From Sinosporangium siamense (GTDB lineage: Bacteria > Actinomycetota > Actinomycetes > Streptosporangiales > Streptosporangiaceae): a stretch of 64,000 nt of DNA. Both the position numbers and the translations under genes were made by a program. The notes under the pieces are model-generated. The model made no database searches and was not told where the DNA came from. It saw nothing but the letters and a program-made list of their open reading frames with translations. The stretch spans positions 1 to 64,000 of the forward strand of contig NZ_BOOW01000011.1 of the NCBI RefSeq assembly GCF_016863435.1. Reading direction: 5' to 3'. Of the stretch, positions 12,995-21,893 are shown one piece after another. Within the stretch, counting starts at the first letter, position 1, and each line of letters starts with the position of its first letter.

Positions 12995-13462
12995 GTGCGT
13001 GTTTACATCGGTGCCGACCATGCCGGCTATGAGCTGAAGAACCACCTGGTCACGTGGTTGAAGGACCACGGCCATGAGGTGACCGACTGCGGTCCCTTCG
13101 TCTACGACGAGCAGGACGACTATCCGGCCTTCGTGCTGCGCGCGGCCGAGGCGGTGGCCGGGGACGAGGGCAGCCTGGGCATCGTGCTGGGCGGCTCGGG
13201 CAACGGCGAGCAGATCGCCGCCAACAAGGTGCGCGGCATCCGCGCCGCCCTGGCCTGGAGCGACGACACCGCACGGCTGGCCCGTGAGCACAACGACGCC
13301 AACGTCGTCAGCCTGGGCGCCAGGATGCACCCCGAGGAGGACGCCACCCGTTTCGTGGAGATCTTCCTCTCGACCGCCTATACGGGAGCCGAGCGGCACA
13401 GCAGGCGCATCGCCCAGCTCGCGACCTACGAGACGATCGGCCAGCTTCCGCCGCTGCCCTGA
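12995..13462 (+). CDS. rpiB: Ribose-5-phosphate isomerase B
   Basis: Interconverts ribose-5-phosphate and ribulose-5-phosphate in the pentose phosphate pathway. The 155-residue product begins MRVYIGADHAGYELKNHL and carries GIVLGGSGNGEQIAANKVRGIRAA. Glu72 stands where proteobacterial enzymes have a catalytic Cys, as in the actinobacterial subgroup. The start is GTG 12995 with a GGGAGAC ribosome site. A strong hairpin follows at 13490. Confidence 0.95.
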   Translation: MRVYIGADHAGYELKNHLVTWLKDHGHEVTDCGPFVYDEQDDYPAFVLRAAEAVAGDEGSLGIVLGGSGNGEQIAANKVRGIRAALAWSDDTARLAREHNDANVVSLGARMHPEEDATRFVEIFLSTAYTGAERHSRRIAQLATYETIGQLPPLP

Positions 13463-13489
13463 CCCACCGCAATCCCACCACAACCGACC

Positions 13490-13524
13490 GTGCCGCCGCA
13501 CACCCCCTCGGGGGGCGGCGGCAC
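13490..13524 (+). terminator. rpiB terminator
   Basis: Outer arms GTGCCGCCG (13490-13498) and CGGCGGCAC (13516-13524) plus an inner CCCCC/GGGGG stem form a long hairpin 28 nt after the rpiB stop, followed by a short T-rich stretch. Confidence 0.75.
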
Positions 13525-13803
13525 CACCTTTTCCCGGCCCGCACTCGGCATGGCGCCCTTCGCCCAGGCGAAGCGGGGCGCCCGGGTACTGCGGAGCACA
13601 CCGGGCCTTGAGGCGCCACGTCCTCCGGGTACGGCGAAGCCCGGAGCGTGCCCGGGGTCACGGTTGTCCATCCGGCGTCGCACCCCGCGTCCTTCGGGAC
13701 GTGCCGGAATCCGGTACCGCCTTCGGGGCCCACCCCGCGTCCTTCAGTGCGCGCCGGAACCCCCGGAGGCGTGATCCGCCGGGGCAGATGCTTATGAAGG
13801 TTT
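13525..13803. repeat. Intergenic region with 50-bp-spaced direct repeats
   Basis: No gene is supported. A CACCCCGCGTCCTTC unit followed by a GCCGGAA-type stretch occurs at 13681 and again at 13731 (50-bp spacing). One copy of the dispersed GTACGGC-(A/G)(A/G)AGCC motif lies at 13629-13641. Confidence 0.5.
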
Positions 13804-14082
13804 CTAGCGGGTCCTGGTCCTCGCGGCCGGGGATGTCCGCGCAGGCGCCGTCGCCGGGGTGTCCAGTGCCCCGGGAGGTGCCCCCGGCCCGGCCGTGGAC
13901 GGCGTGGACACCGTTTTGGACGGAGTGGTGGACGTGGCCCGCTGGGGGCGCTGGTCGCGCCGGCCGCTCTCGTCGCGGAGAGGGCGGCGGTCGGCGGCCT
14001 CGTGATGATGTCGCGTCGGGCGCGAGACGTCGCGCGCCCGCATCGCGGTGATCGCGGTGATCTGCAGATTCTGCAGTGCCAT
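13804..14082 (-). CDS. Small basic hypothetical protein
   Basis: A 92-residue candidate. Its first 22 residues (MALQNLQITAITAMRARDV then SRP) look like a genuine conserved start, and an AAGG precedes ATG 14082; the remainder is low-complexity, rich in Thr, Pro, Ala and Arg, with no recognisable domain. The alternative longer frame on the same strand from 14224 is not convincing. Another copy of the dispersed motif (14228-14240) lies in the flanking gap, and nothing else is seen between 14083 and 14338. Confidence 0.4.
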   Translation of the reverse strand: MALQNLQITAITAMRARDVSRPTRHHHEAADRRPLRDESGRRDQRPQRATSTTPSKTVSTPSTAGPGAPPGALDTPATAPARTSPAARTRTR

Positions 14083-14338
14083 ACATGGACCTTAACCCGG
14101 ATCCCCGCGGAAGCCCCAGGTCGCCGGGCAAGAAGACGGCACGCCGGGCGTGTTGTCCAAGGTCGTCCAAGACCTGTGACCTCAGGGTCCGGCCGCGGCG
14201 GGCACGGCGCGGGGGTGACGTCACCCTGGCTTCGCCGTACCGCTGGAGTGGAGGTCGGCAGGACGCGCCGGGGCCCTCAATCCGGCGCTCCGGCCCCTTC
14301 GGGGAGCGGGGGCGCCGGGTGGATCGTTTCCGGCGAGG

Positions 14339-15568
14339 TCAGAAGATCAGACCCGCCCAGGGCTTGACGTCCCACGACATCGCCGTCGACAGGGCGCGCA
14401 GGGCGCCTTCCCGGGTCTCCGCGGCGGCTCCGGTCGCGTTCCAGGCGTGCAGGGACGTGCCGCCGAGGTAGGCCGCGCCGAGGGCGTTCACGGGCAGTGT
14501 GACGTCGGCGGGGGCGCGGGTCGGCTCGCAGGTGGCGCCGGTGGTGTCGGCCGACAGCCGCCAGGTGCCGGTGTTCCAGGGGCACACCGGGTCGTCGATG
14601 CCGATCGCGACGTCCACGGGGGCGGCGTAGGCGCGTTCCGTGAGCGCGCGGCGCACGTCCGCCAACCTGATCCACAGGTCGTCGACGGCGACCGCCCGCA
14701 GGCGGCGCGGGTCGTTGAACAGGAGCCGGATCGGGTCGTCGGCGGGACGGGTGGGGACCTTGAACGTCGCGATCAGGTCGCGGTCGAGCACGCCGCGCCA
14801 CACGGCGGCATAAGCGGCGGGGTCGGTCGCGTGCAGGTCGTAGAGGTGGAGTTCGCCTTCGAAGATGTCATGTACGGAGAACCCCTCCTTGGCGCGGAAC
14901 AGGGCGTAGCCCCGGGGGCCCGTGTCGTCCTCGGCCACAAGGCCCCGCAGCGGGCCCATGCCGTGCCGGGCCTGCTCGTCGTCGGCGAGGACACCGTCCC
15001 AGCGGGGCGTGCTTCTGGCGTACATGCCGGGGCGCGTGACACGCACCGCCTCGAAGACCTTCTCGAACACGTTCCTGGCCCCGTCGGGGTTCACGATGCG
15101 GAGCCGGAGCGCGGGGTCGGACGGCGCGTGGGGGGAGAAGGCGGTGTCACGCCTGTCGATGGTGAAGGCGACCCCCTCGGCTGCCAGACCGTAGCCATAC
15201 CTGCCGTAGATCGAGGATTCCGAGGCGTAGAGGGCCGCGACGGCCTCTCCGCGTTCGGCCAGATCGGTCAGCTGGCGCCGCATGAGCGACGAGAGCACGC
15301 CGCGCCTGCGGTGTGAGCTGAGCACGCCGACAGCGGTGACGCCCGCCACGGCGGTGGTGCCGCCGGGTACGGCCATGTCGAACTCGAAGGTTCCCGTGCC
15401 GCCGATCAAAGTCTCGCCGTCGAAAGCGGCGAGCGTGCGTTCGAAGTCAAACAATCGCTTGAAGCGTTCGTTCCTCTCCGGAGACGAGTACGTGTTGTAC
15501 GCGTCCATGAGGACCTCGAGGAAAGCCGGCCAGTCGGACGGGGTCATGGGGCGGATCGGATAGCTCAT
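14339..15568 (-). CDS. eis: Eis-family GNAT N-acetyltransferase
   Basis: A 409-residue acetyltransferase of the Eis type: an N-terminal GNAT domain, a second degenerate GNAT domain and a C-terminal sterol-carrier-like domain. The acetyl-CoA site reads AVGVLSSHRRRGVLSSLM (residues 79-96), and SIYGRYGYGLA holds the conserved Tyr121 proposed as the acid. The last residue is Phe, as in Mycobacterium tuberculosis Eis, where the terminal carboxylate is the general base. Family members acetylate aminoglycosides at several positions or protein lysines; the substrate here is unknown. ATG 15568 fits family starts (MSYPIRPMTPSDWPAF). It is divergent from the phosphatase gene. Confidence 0.88.
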   Translation of the reverse strand: MSYPIRPMTPSDWPAFLEVLMDAYNTYSSPERNERFKRLFDFERTLAAFDGETLIGGTGTFEFDMAVPGGTTAVAGVTAVGVLSSHRRRGVLSSLMRRQLTDLAERGEAVAALYASESSIYGRYGYGLAAEGVAFTIDRRDTAFSPHAPSDPALRLRIVNPDGARNVFEKVFEAVRVTRPGMYARSTPRWDGVLADDEQARHGMGPLRGLVAEDDTGPRGYALFRAKEGFSVHDIFEGELHLYDLHATDPAAYAAVWRGVLDRDLIATFKVPTRPADDPIRLLFNDPRRLRAVAVDDLWIRLADVRRALTERAYAAPVDVAIGIDDPVCPWNTGTWRLSADTTGATCEPTRAPADVTLPVNALGAAYLGGTSLHAWNATGAAAETREGALRALSTAMSWDVKPWAGLIF

Positions 15569-15687
15569 TTGCTTTACCGTATGAGGGGGCAAAGGGGTCT
15601 GGCCACCCAATATCCCTGTTTAATGATCAAGGCGTTGGTCAAGTGGGCTGCCCAGACAGGGGATAGACCGATACAGTCAGGCGCATC

Positions 15688-16803
15688 ATGAGTTCCCGTC
15701 CGGTGCCGCTCCTCCCTCCGCGGCTCCGTGCGTTCTTGGTGCGAGTGCCGTTCTTGGTGCGCATCGTGCGTTTCTTACGGAGGGGACCGCTGGCCCGCGA
15801 CCGAAACCTGCTGATCACACTCATCGCTCTCACCTTGCTGATCGGTGTCCTCGCCGCCAAGGTGTCGATGCAGTGGGCCTCGCCGTCCCTGCTGGTCCCG
15901 CTCACCCTGGTCGGCGGCTTGCAGCTGCGCCTGCGCAGCCTCAGCAAACTGCTGTGCGCCGAGTTCGCCTCGCTCGCCTACATCGCCGTCGAGCGCGGCG
16001 TCGGCGAGGTCGGGCCGGGGATGCTCGCCACCGTGCTCTTCACGTCGGTGCTCGCCGTAATGATGTCCCGCACCCGGGGCCAGCTCGGCATGCAGGGCCT
16101 GCGGGGCGACGCCATGCTGCTCGAACTACGCGATCGGCTGCGCAACCAGAGCGAGTTGCCCGCGCTCCCCAAGGAGTGGGGGCACAAGGTCGTGCTCAAG
16201 CAGGCGGGCGGTTCGTCCTTCGGCGGTGACTTCGTCGTGTCGATGCGCGAGGGCGACCAGGTCGAGGTGGCGGTGGTCGACGTGTCGGGCAAAGGGGTAG
16301 ACGCCGGCACCAGAGCGCTTCTGCTGTCAGGCACCTTCGGCGGCCTGCTCGGCTCGGTCGACGACTTCCTGCCCGCCTGCAACACCTACCTGCACAGGCA
16401 GCGGGAGGGGGAGGGCTTCGTCACGGCCGTCCACCTGCGGCTGAACCTCGCGTCGGGGGAGTATGTGATCACCTCGGCCGGGCATCCGCCGGTGGTGAAG
16501 TTCGACGCGGGCAGCGGCGGGTGGCAGGTGGCGACGGCCAAGGGCGTGGTGCTCGGCGTAGTGCCCGATCTGCACTGCGAGCCGGACCGGGGCGTGCTGC
16601 ACAAAGGGGACGCCCTGCTCCTCTACACCGACGGGCTGATCGAACAGCCCGGGCGGGACATCGACGCGGGCCTCGACAAGCTGCTGGGCGAGGCGGAGCG
16701 GCTGCTGCCTTCGGGGTTCGCCGGGGGAGCGAGAGCATTGGTGAACGCCATGTCCTCGGGTCACAACGACGACTGCGCACTCGTGCTCATCTGGCGGCCC
16801 TGA
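15688..16803 (+). CDS. Membrane-anchored PP2C/SpoIIE-type Ser/Thr phosphatase
   Basis: A 371-residue protein with an Arg-rich N-terminus, several hydrophobic segments within residues 35-130 (LLITLIALTLLIGVLAAKV, LLVPLTLVGGLQLRL, MLATVLFTSVLAVMM), and a C-terminal phosphatase domain. Metal-binding signatures are visible: GGDFVVSMREGDQVEVAVVD (first Asp), DVSGKGVDAGTRALLL, SAGHPPVVKF, LLLYTDGLIE and HNDDCALVLIW. Such proteins dephosphorylate anti-anti-sigma factors in stress and development circuits; no partner gene is nearby, so the target is unknown. The start is ATG 15688. Confidence 0.9.
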   Translation: MSSRPVPLLPPRLRAFLVRVPFLVRIVRFLRRGPLARDRNLLITLIALTLLIGVLAAKVSMQWASPSLLVPLTLVGGLQLRLRSLSKLLCAEFASLAYIAVERGVGEVGPGMLATVLFTSVLAVMMSRTRGQLGMQGLRGDAMLLELRDRLRNQSELPALPKEWGHKVVLKQAGGSSFGGDFVVSMREGDQVEVAVVDVSGKGVDAGTRALLLSGTFGGLLGSVDDFLPACNTYLHRQREGEGFVTAVHLRLNLASGEYVITSAGHPPVVKFDAGSGGWQVATAKGVVLGVVPDLHCEPDRGVLHKGDALLLYTDGLIEQPGRDIDAGLDKLLGEAERLLPSGFAGGARALVNAMSSGHNDDCALVLIWRP

Positions 16804-17243
16804 GGCTCCCCAGCCCCTGTTCAAGTTTTCAGAACGGCTAGGCCGGCGATCTCACACGCCTGGAACCTGACGCCGGCACTGGCGACGTGCATCGGACCGT
16901 TCGTGCCGGAGTGTGGGAGCGTGCCGGGTTGGTTGAGTCACGTTCCACATCCCCGCCTGGGGTGGCAGAACACTCCACAACGTCATTCGTGCTCTCCCAA
17001 TGAGCGCCGCAATGAGGGAAAACATGTATTTTTAGTAGGTTTTATGGGATTGCTCAAGAATGGGGGACGACGCAGATCACACGTGGAATACGTGACAGAT
17101 TAAATGGTTGGGGCTGGAAGCCTTTCATGTCCCATTCATGGAGAAGGTCACTGGCGATGGTGGGGGTGGCCTGACATTCTCGAATGCAGCTAGCCCGACG
17201 AATCCTGATGATTTAGGACACGAGCGGAAGGAGGCGAAATTCG
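16804..17243 (+). promoter_or_regulatory. Upstream region of the lanthipeptide locus
   Basis: 440 nt without a convincing gene. From about 16990 to 17120 it is markedly richer in A and T than its surroundings, with runs such as TATTTTTAGTAGGTTTTATG, as expected for a regulated promoter region. A GGAAGGAGG ribosome site lies just upstream of GTG 17244. In ram/amf-type loci the dedicated LuxR-type regulator binds here; a specific operator could not be identified by eye. Confidence 0.5.
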
Positions 17244-19862
17244 GTGGATAAGCGTTACGAACTTTACTGCCTCGTCGACCCGCTCTTCTATGACTCCCCG
17301 ATGGCGCGACCGGAACGGGACGCTCCCGGGGAGGGGCCGGCCAGGAGCCTGGCCTTCGGCGCCGCCGGGCGTGAGGTCCCGGACGGCTGGGCCCGCTCCG
17401 AGAAGGACGACTGGGTGGTCGTGCGCTGCCTGGACCAAGTGCTTCCCGAGCAGGGCTGGAAGGTGCACGTGTCCGCGTGTCTCGACAATGCGGACGGGGT
17501 CCTGGACTTGGTCTGGGACTACTGCACGCGAGAGAATGTCACGTTCAAGTTCTTGCGCGGCCGGCACCTCCTCCACATGCGAAATGCGAAATATGCGGAT
17601 CGCGGGTCGAGTGGGAAGCTCGTCACGATTTATCCCACCGATGATGCGGCGCTGGAGAAAATCCTCGCCGACCTTTCCGAGCTTTTGCCCGACACGGCTG
17701 GGCCGTACATCTTGAGCGATCTGCGCATCGGCGCAGGACCGCTCTATGTGAGATACGGCGCGTTCAGCGAGCGCTACTGCGTCTCGCCGCAGGGAACGAT
17801 CGAACCCGCCATCGCAGCCCCCGACGGCACGCTGGTGCCCGACCGCCGCGACCCGGTGTTCAAGATGCCCTCGTGGGTGACGCCGCCGGGGTTCCTGCAG
17901 CCGCACCTGGCCGCTCGCGCGGCGACGACCATGGCCGACCTCCCCTACACGATCGAGAAGGTCCTGCACTTCTCCAACGGCGGCGGCGTCTACCTGGCCG
18001 TCGACCGGCGCTCGGGGGAGAAGGTCGTGCTCAAGGAGGCCAGGCCGTACGCCGGGCTGGACTACATGGGGCAGGACGCGGTCGCCCGGCTGGAACGCGA
18101 ACGTGAGGTGCTCGAACGACTAAGCGGCCTCGACGTGGTGCCGAGGCTCTTTGCGACCTTCGACGTGGGCGAGCACAGGTTCCTCGCCATGGAGTTCGTC
18201 GAGGGGCAGCCGCTCAACAGGATCTTCACCGAGCGCTACCCGCTCGGCGGGCAGCACTCCGAGCGGGAGAAGGCGGAGTACGTCCCCTGGGCGACGGGCA
18301 TCTGCGCCAAGGTGGAACAGGCCGTCCGCCTCATCCACGAACGCGGCCTCGTCTTCGGCGACGTCCACCTCAGCAACATCATCGTCCGCCCCGACGGCGG
18401 CGTCACGCTCATCGACTTCGAAATGGCCACGCCGATCGGCGAAGCCGGCCGTATGGGCCTCGCCAACCCCGGCTTCGCGGCCCCCGCCGGCTTCACCGGT
18501 GTGGACATCGACAACTACGCGCTGGCCTGCTTACGCCTGGCGCTCTTCCTCCCGCTGACCGAGCTGTTCATGCTGGAGCGGGGCAAGGCCGCCGAACTGG
18601 CCGAGGCGGTCCGAACCCACTTCTCACTCCCCGCGGGCTTCCTGCGGGAGGCCGTCGAGGCCATCTCGCCTCCGGCGGAACCCCGGCGGGCGGCATGGGT
18701 CGCCGCGGAGCCGGGCCCAGCACGGTGGCCCGCAATACGCGACACGATGACCGAGGCGATCCTCGCCTCGGCTACCCCGGAACGCGACGACCGTCTCTTC
18801 CCCGGCGATATCGGGCAGTTCTCTACCGGAGGATTGAATCTGGCCTTCGGCGCCGCCGGTGTGCTCTATGCCCTGAACGCCACCGGTGCCGGGCGGTTCC
18901 CCGACCACGAGGAATGGCTCGTGCGGCGGGCGCTCAACCCCGCGGAGGGGAACCGTCTCGGCTTCTACGAGGGCCTCCACGGTGTGGCCTACGCGCTGGC
19001 CGAACTCGGCCGGCCCGACGAGGCGCTGGAACTCGTCGAGATCGTGTCGCGCGAACGCTGGGAGACCCTCGGCTCCGACCTGTTCGGCGGCCTCGCCGGC
19101 ATCGGGCTCAACCTCGCCCACCTCGCCGACCGCACCGGCGAGAACGACCTGCTCACCTCCGCGCTGAAGGCGGCCGATGTGGTCGCCTCCCGGCTCGGCG
19201 GCCCCGACGACGTACCCACGATCAGCGGAGAAGGAGGACTGCACGCCGGGCTCATGAACGGCTCCAGCGGGCCGGCGCTCCTCTTCATCCGCCTCTATGA
19301 GCGCACAGGCGACACCGGCCTCCTCGACCTGGCCGACGTCGCCCTGCGGCAGGACCTGCGCAGATGCACAGTGCAGAGCGATGGATCGCTTCAGGTCAAT
19401 GAGGGGTGGCGCACCATGCCATACCTCGACCGGGGCAGCGTGGGCATCGCCTGGGTCCTGCGGGAATACCTGCGTCACCGCCCCGGCGGAGATGTGGAGA
19501 AAGGGCTCGCGGCCCTTGACCGGGCCGCTCGCTCACCTTTCTATATCCAGTCCGGACTGCTCACCGGTCGTGCGGGGGTGCTGGCCTACTTGGCGGCGCA
19601 CCCGGACGCGAGCGGCCCGGACGGGACAGTGCTCGACGCCCAACTGGGTGCCATGGGCTGGCACGCGATGCCGTACAAGGGCCACACGGCCTTTCCCGGC
19701 GAGCGGTTGCTGCGCCTGTCCATGGATCTGGCCACCGGTACCGCCGGCGTGCTGCTGGCGGTCGGGGCGGCGATCGGCGAAACGGCTCCCCTGCCGTTCC
19801 TCGCCGCGTCACGACCGGCAGCGCATCTCGCGGACAACGGCAAAACACACATGGAGGTCTAA
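17244..19862 (+). CDS. lanKC: Class III lanthionine synthetase (LanKC)
   Basis: An 872-residue trifunctional enzyme that phosphorylates Ser residues of the precursor, eliminates phosphate and cyclises the dehydro residues with Cys. Residues about 1-210 are the lyase domain (MDKRYELYCLVDPLFYDSPM, WKVHVSACLDNAD, RDPVFKMPSW). The kinase domain has Lys264 (VVLKEARP), the catalytic loop GDVHLSN (Asp373, Asn378) and DFE (Asp391). The C-terminal LanC-like domain (about 510-872) keeps helical repeats such as YEGLHGVAYALAELG but shows none of the Cys-Cys-His zinc ligands, which separates class III from class IV. It starts at GTG 17244 behind GGAAGGAGG and is followed after 4 nt by the precursor gene. 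Confidence 0.95.
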   Translation: MDKRYELYCLVDPLFYDSPMARPERDAPGEGPARSLAFGAAGREVPDGWARSEKDDWVVVRCLDQVLPEQGWKVHVSACLDNADGVLDLVWDYCTRENVTFKFLRGRHLLHMRNAKYADRGSSGKLVTIYPTDDAALEKILADLSELLPDTAGPYILSDLRIGAGPLYVRYGAFSERYCVSPQGTIEPAIAAPDGTLVPDRRDPVFKMPSWVTPPGFLQPHLAARAATTMADLPYTIEKVLHFSNGGGVYLAVDRRSGEKVVLKEARPYAGLDYMGQDAVARLEREREVLERLSGLDVVPRLFATFDVGEHRFLAMEFVEGQPLNRIFTERYPLGGQHSEREKAEYVPWATGICAKVEQAVRLIHERGLVFGDVHLSNIIVRPDGGVTLIDFEMATPIGEAGRMGLANPGFAAPAGFTGVDIDNYALACLRLALFLPLTELFMLERGKAAELAEAVRTHFSLPAGFLREAVEAISPPAEPRRAAWVAAEPGPARWPAIRDTMTEAILASATPERDDRLFPGDIGQFSTGGLNLAFGAAGVLYALNATGAGRFPDHEEWLVRRALNPAEGNRLGFYEGLHGVAYALAELGRPDEALELVEIVSRERWETLGSDLFGGLAGIGLNLAHLADRTGENDLLTSALKAADVVASRLGGPDDVPTISGEGGLHAGLMNGSSGPALLFIRLYERTGDTGLLDLADVALRQDLRRCTVQSDGSLQVNEGWRTMPYLDRGSVGIAWVLREYLRHRPGGDVEKGLAALDRAARSPFYIQSGLLTGRAGVLAYLAAHPDASGPDGTVLDAQLGAMGWHAMPYKGHTAFPGERLLRLSMDLATGTAGVLLAVGAAIGETAPLPFLAASRPAAHLADNGKTHMEV

Positions 19863-19866
19863 GAAA

Positions 19867-19983
19867 ATGGCTCTTCTCGACCTGCAGGGCATGGAGAACG
19901 AGACCCCGGGCGGCGGCCCCCGTAGCACCGCCAGCCGTCACTGCGGCGGCGGCGCGAGCTGGCTGAGCCTGCTCCTCTGCTAA
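19867..19983 (+). CDS. lanA: Class III lanthipeptide precursor (SapB/AmfS-like), 38 aa
   Basis: The gene begins 4 nt after the synthetase stop. Residues 1-9 (MALLDLQGM) carry the leader box LLDLQ that class III synthetases recognise. A leader rich in Glu, Thr and Gly follows to about residue 17. The core has two Ser-x2-Ser-x(n)-Cys motifs: Ser20-x2-Ser23-x2-Cys26 and Ser31-x2-Ser34-x3-Cys38, joined by GGGA. This predicts two labionin or lanthionine rings, the second ending the peptide. SapB and AmfS use three residues in both motifs, so the first ring here would be one residue smaller. Thr21 and the Trp-Leu pair in ring two are also distinctive. The leader cleavage site and the maturation protease are not evident. 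Confidence 0.93.
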   Translation: MALLDLQGMENETPGGGPRSTASRHCGGGASWLSLLLC

Positions 19984-19998
19984 TCACGAATGTCTGAG

Positions 19999-20041
19999 AC
20001 CGGATTCCGGGGGAGCGGCGCGGTGTCCCCCGGAGTCCGGT
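19999..20041 (+). terminator. Strong hairpin between precursor and exporter genes
   Basis: Arms of 16 nt (19999-20014 and 20026-20041) pair fully except for one G-U wobble, around an 11-nt loop, starting 16 nt after the precursor stop. Its position suits partial termination or 3'-end protection of the precursor message, giving far more precursor than exporter. Confidence 0.8.
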
Positions 20042-20078
20042 TCTCGTCGTATGTCCGGCAGTCGAAGGGGGAGGAAGC

Positions 20079-21893
20079 GTGCGCGCCGCAGACCGACTAC
20101 TGGCCGGACTCATCCGCGGCACGAGCGGCTGGACAACCCTGCTGGCCGTCTCCTCCCTGATCACCGCCGGCGCCGAACTCGCTCTGCCCCTGGCCCTCGG
20201 CGCGGCACTCGACAATGCGCTCGACCCGCAGGCCGGATCAACCGGCTTCGTGCTCTGCGCGCTGCTTGTCGGCCTCGCCGTCATCGGGGAGGTGTTGTCC
20301 GACCTCGGGGCCGGTGTCACCCGCGTCAATGTGATCGCGAGCGTACGGCACCGCCTGATCGGCCACATCCTCGGCGCCGGGCCCGCCGTCCCCCGCCGTT
20401 TCGGAACCGGTGACCTGGTCGCCCGGGCCACCGGCGGCGCCGACGAGACCGGCCACGCGCCGCCCGCCGTCGTCCTAGGAGTCGCCGGGCTGATCCCCGC
20501 GCTCGGGAGCATGGTGCTGCTCTTCCTCATCGACTACCGGCTCGGCCTGACGTTCCTCATCGGGAGCGCCTGCTCGGTCCTGCTGCTGCGGGCCTTCGTC
20601 AAGGACGCCTCCGAGCTCGTCACCGCCTACCAGCGAGTCCAGGGCGGCATCGCCGCGCGCCTGCTCGAAGCACTCGCCGGCGCCCGCACCATCGCCGCCG
20701 CCCGCACCGGGAAACGGGAATGCGCCCGGGTGCTCGCTCCCCTGCCCGAGCTTCGCGCCCATGGAGACGGCATGTGGCGGGTCCAGCGCGGCATCTCCGT
20801 CAAGACCGCCGTCTCCGGGCCGCTCACCGAGATCGCCGTCATCGCCGTCGCGGGCATCTGCCTCACGTGGGGCGACGTCAGTGCCGGCGACGTGGTGGCC
20901 GCGAGCCGCTATGCCGCACTCGGCGGCGGGATCGGCGGCGTCCTCAGCTATCTCAACCGCCTCGCCCGGGCGCGAGGCGCCGCCGTACGCATCGCCGAGG
21001 TGCTAGGTGAGCCTCTCGTCGAGTACGGCTCGCGCCTCCTGCCCGAGGCCCCGGCGCGGGCCGGCACCCTGGAGTTCAAGGACGTCGCCGCGGCCGGAGT
21101 GCTGCACAAGGTGAACATGACCGTGCCCGGAGGGCTAACCGTCGCCCTCGTCGGCTCCGGCGCCGAGGTGTCGCTCGCCGCCGCCCTCGCCGGGCGGCTC
21201 GCCGACCCCGACGCCGGTGAGATCACCCTCGACGGGGTGCCGCTGCCCGCTCTCGGCCGGGAGGCCCTGCGCCGCGCGGTCGGATATGCCTTCGAACGGC
21301 CCGCCCTGCTCGGCGGCACCCTGCGCGACGCCATCGCCCTGCGCCCCGACGGCATGCCGCTCGCGGACGAGGACATGCGGGCCGCCGCCCGGGCCGCTTG
21401 CGCGGAACCCTTCATCCTGCGCCTGCCCCAGCAATATGACACCGAGGCGGCAGAGGCCCCCATGTCGGGCGGCGAGGCGCAGCGACTCGGCCTCGCCCGC
21501 GCCTTCGCCCACCCCGGACGGCTCCTCGTCTTCGACGACGCCACCTCAAGCCTGGACACCGTCACCGAACTCCAGGTGAGCCAGGCGATCGTCGGCGAAC
21601 TCGGCGGGCGCACCCGCCTCATCGTCGCCCACCGGGCCGCCACCGCGGCCCGCGCCGACCTCGTCGTCTGGCTCCACGAGGGGAGGGCGCGCGCCAGTGG
21701 TCCGCACGAGCGCTTATGGCGGGATCCGGACTATCGCGCCGTCTTCGCGGCGGGCCCGTCGTCCCCTTCTCCGGACGAGGCTTCTGCGGACGAGGCTCTT
21801 CCGGACGAGGCTTTTGCGGACGGTGGGGCAGAGGCCTCGCCCCGGCGGGTTGCCCTGCACGCCGGCGTGGCGGAGACGGGTGAGGGCCGATGA
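20079..21893 (+). CDS. Lanthipeptide ABC exporter half-transporter A (degenerate ATP site)
   Basis: A 604-residue fusion of a six-helix transmembrane domain and an ABC domain, second to last in the locus order synthetase-precursor-exporter A-exporter B (as in ramA/ramB). The Walker A loop reads VGSGAEVSL (about 358-366) and lacks the essential Lys. The signature MSGGE (462-466) is intact. Walker B ends in Asp-Asp (486-487), with Asp in place of the catalytic Glu; the H-loop His (IVAHR) is kept. This pattern marks the partner of a heterodimer that contributes the signature to the one working site. The tail carries a DEA-rich repeat (SSPSPDEASADEALPDEAFA). It starts at GTG 20079 behind GGGGGAGGAAG and overlaps the next gene by 4 nt. 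Confidence 0.92.
   Translation: MRAADRLLAGLIRGTSGWTTLLAVSSLITAGAELALPLALGAALDNALDPQAGSTGFVLCALLVGLAVIGEVLSDLGAGVTRVNVIASVRHRLIGHILGAGPAVPRRFGTGDLVARATGGADETGHAPPAVVLGVAGLIPALGSMVLLFLIDYRLGLTFLIGSACSVLLLRAFVKDASELVTAYQRVQGGIAARLLEALAGARTIAAARTGKRECARVLAPLPELRAHGDGMWRVQRGISVKTAVSGPLTEIAVIAVAGICLTWGDVSAGDVVAASRYAALGGGIGGVLSYLNRLARARGAAVRIAEVLGEPLVEYGSRLLPEAPARAGTLEFKDVAAAGVLHKVNMTVPGGLTVALVGSGAEVSLAAALAGRLADPDAGEITLDGVPLPALGREALRRAVGYAFERPALLGGTLRDAIALRPDGMPLADEDMRAAARAACAEPFILRLPQQYDTEAAEAPMSGGEAQRLGLARAFAHPGRLLVFDDATSSLDTVTELQVSQAIVGELGGRTRLIVAHRAATAARADLVVWLHEGRARASGPHERLWRDPDYRAVFAAGPSSPSPDEASADEALPDEAFADGGAEASPRRVALHAGVAETGEGR

Noticed and set aside
13658-14224. 188-codon minus-strand frame downstream of rpiB
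   Set aside because: Low complexity and through the repeat; the shorter frame 13804-14082 is the better candidate.
16903-17103. 66-codon frame upstream of the lanthipeptide synthetase
   Set aside because: No conserved look and located in the AT-richer promoter region; I could not support it as a second precursor because it lacks the LLDLQ box and Ser-x2-Ser-x-Cys motifs.
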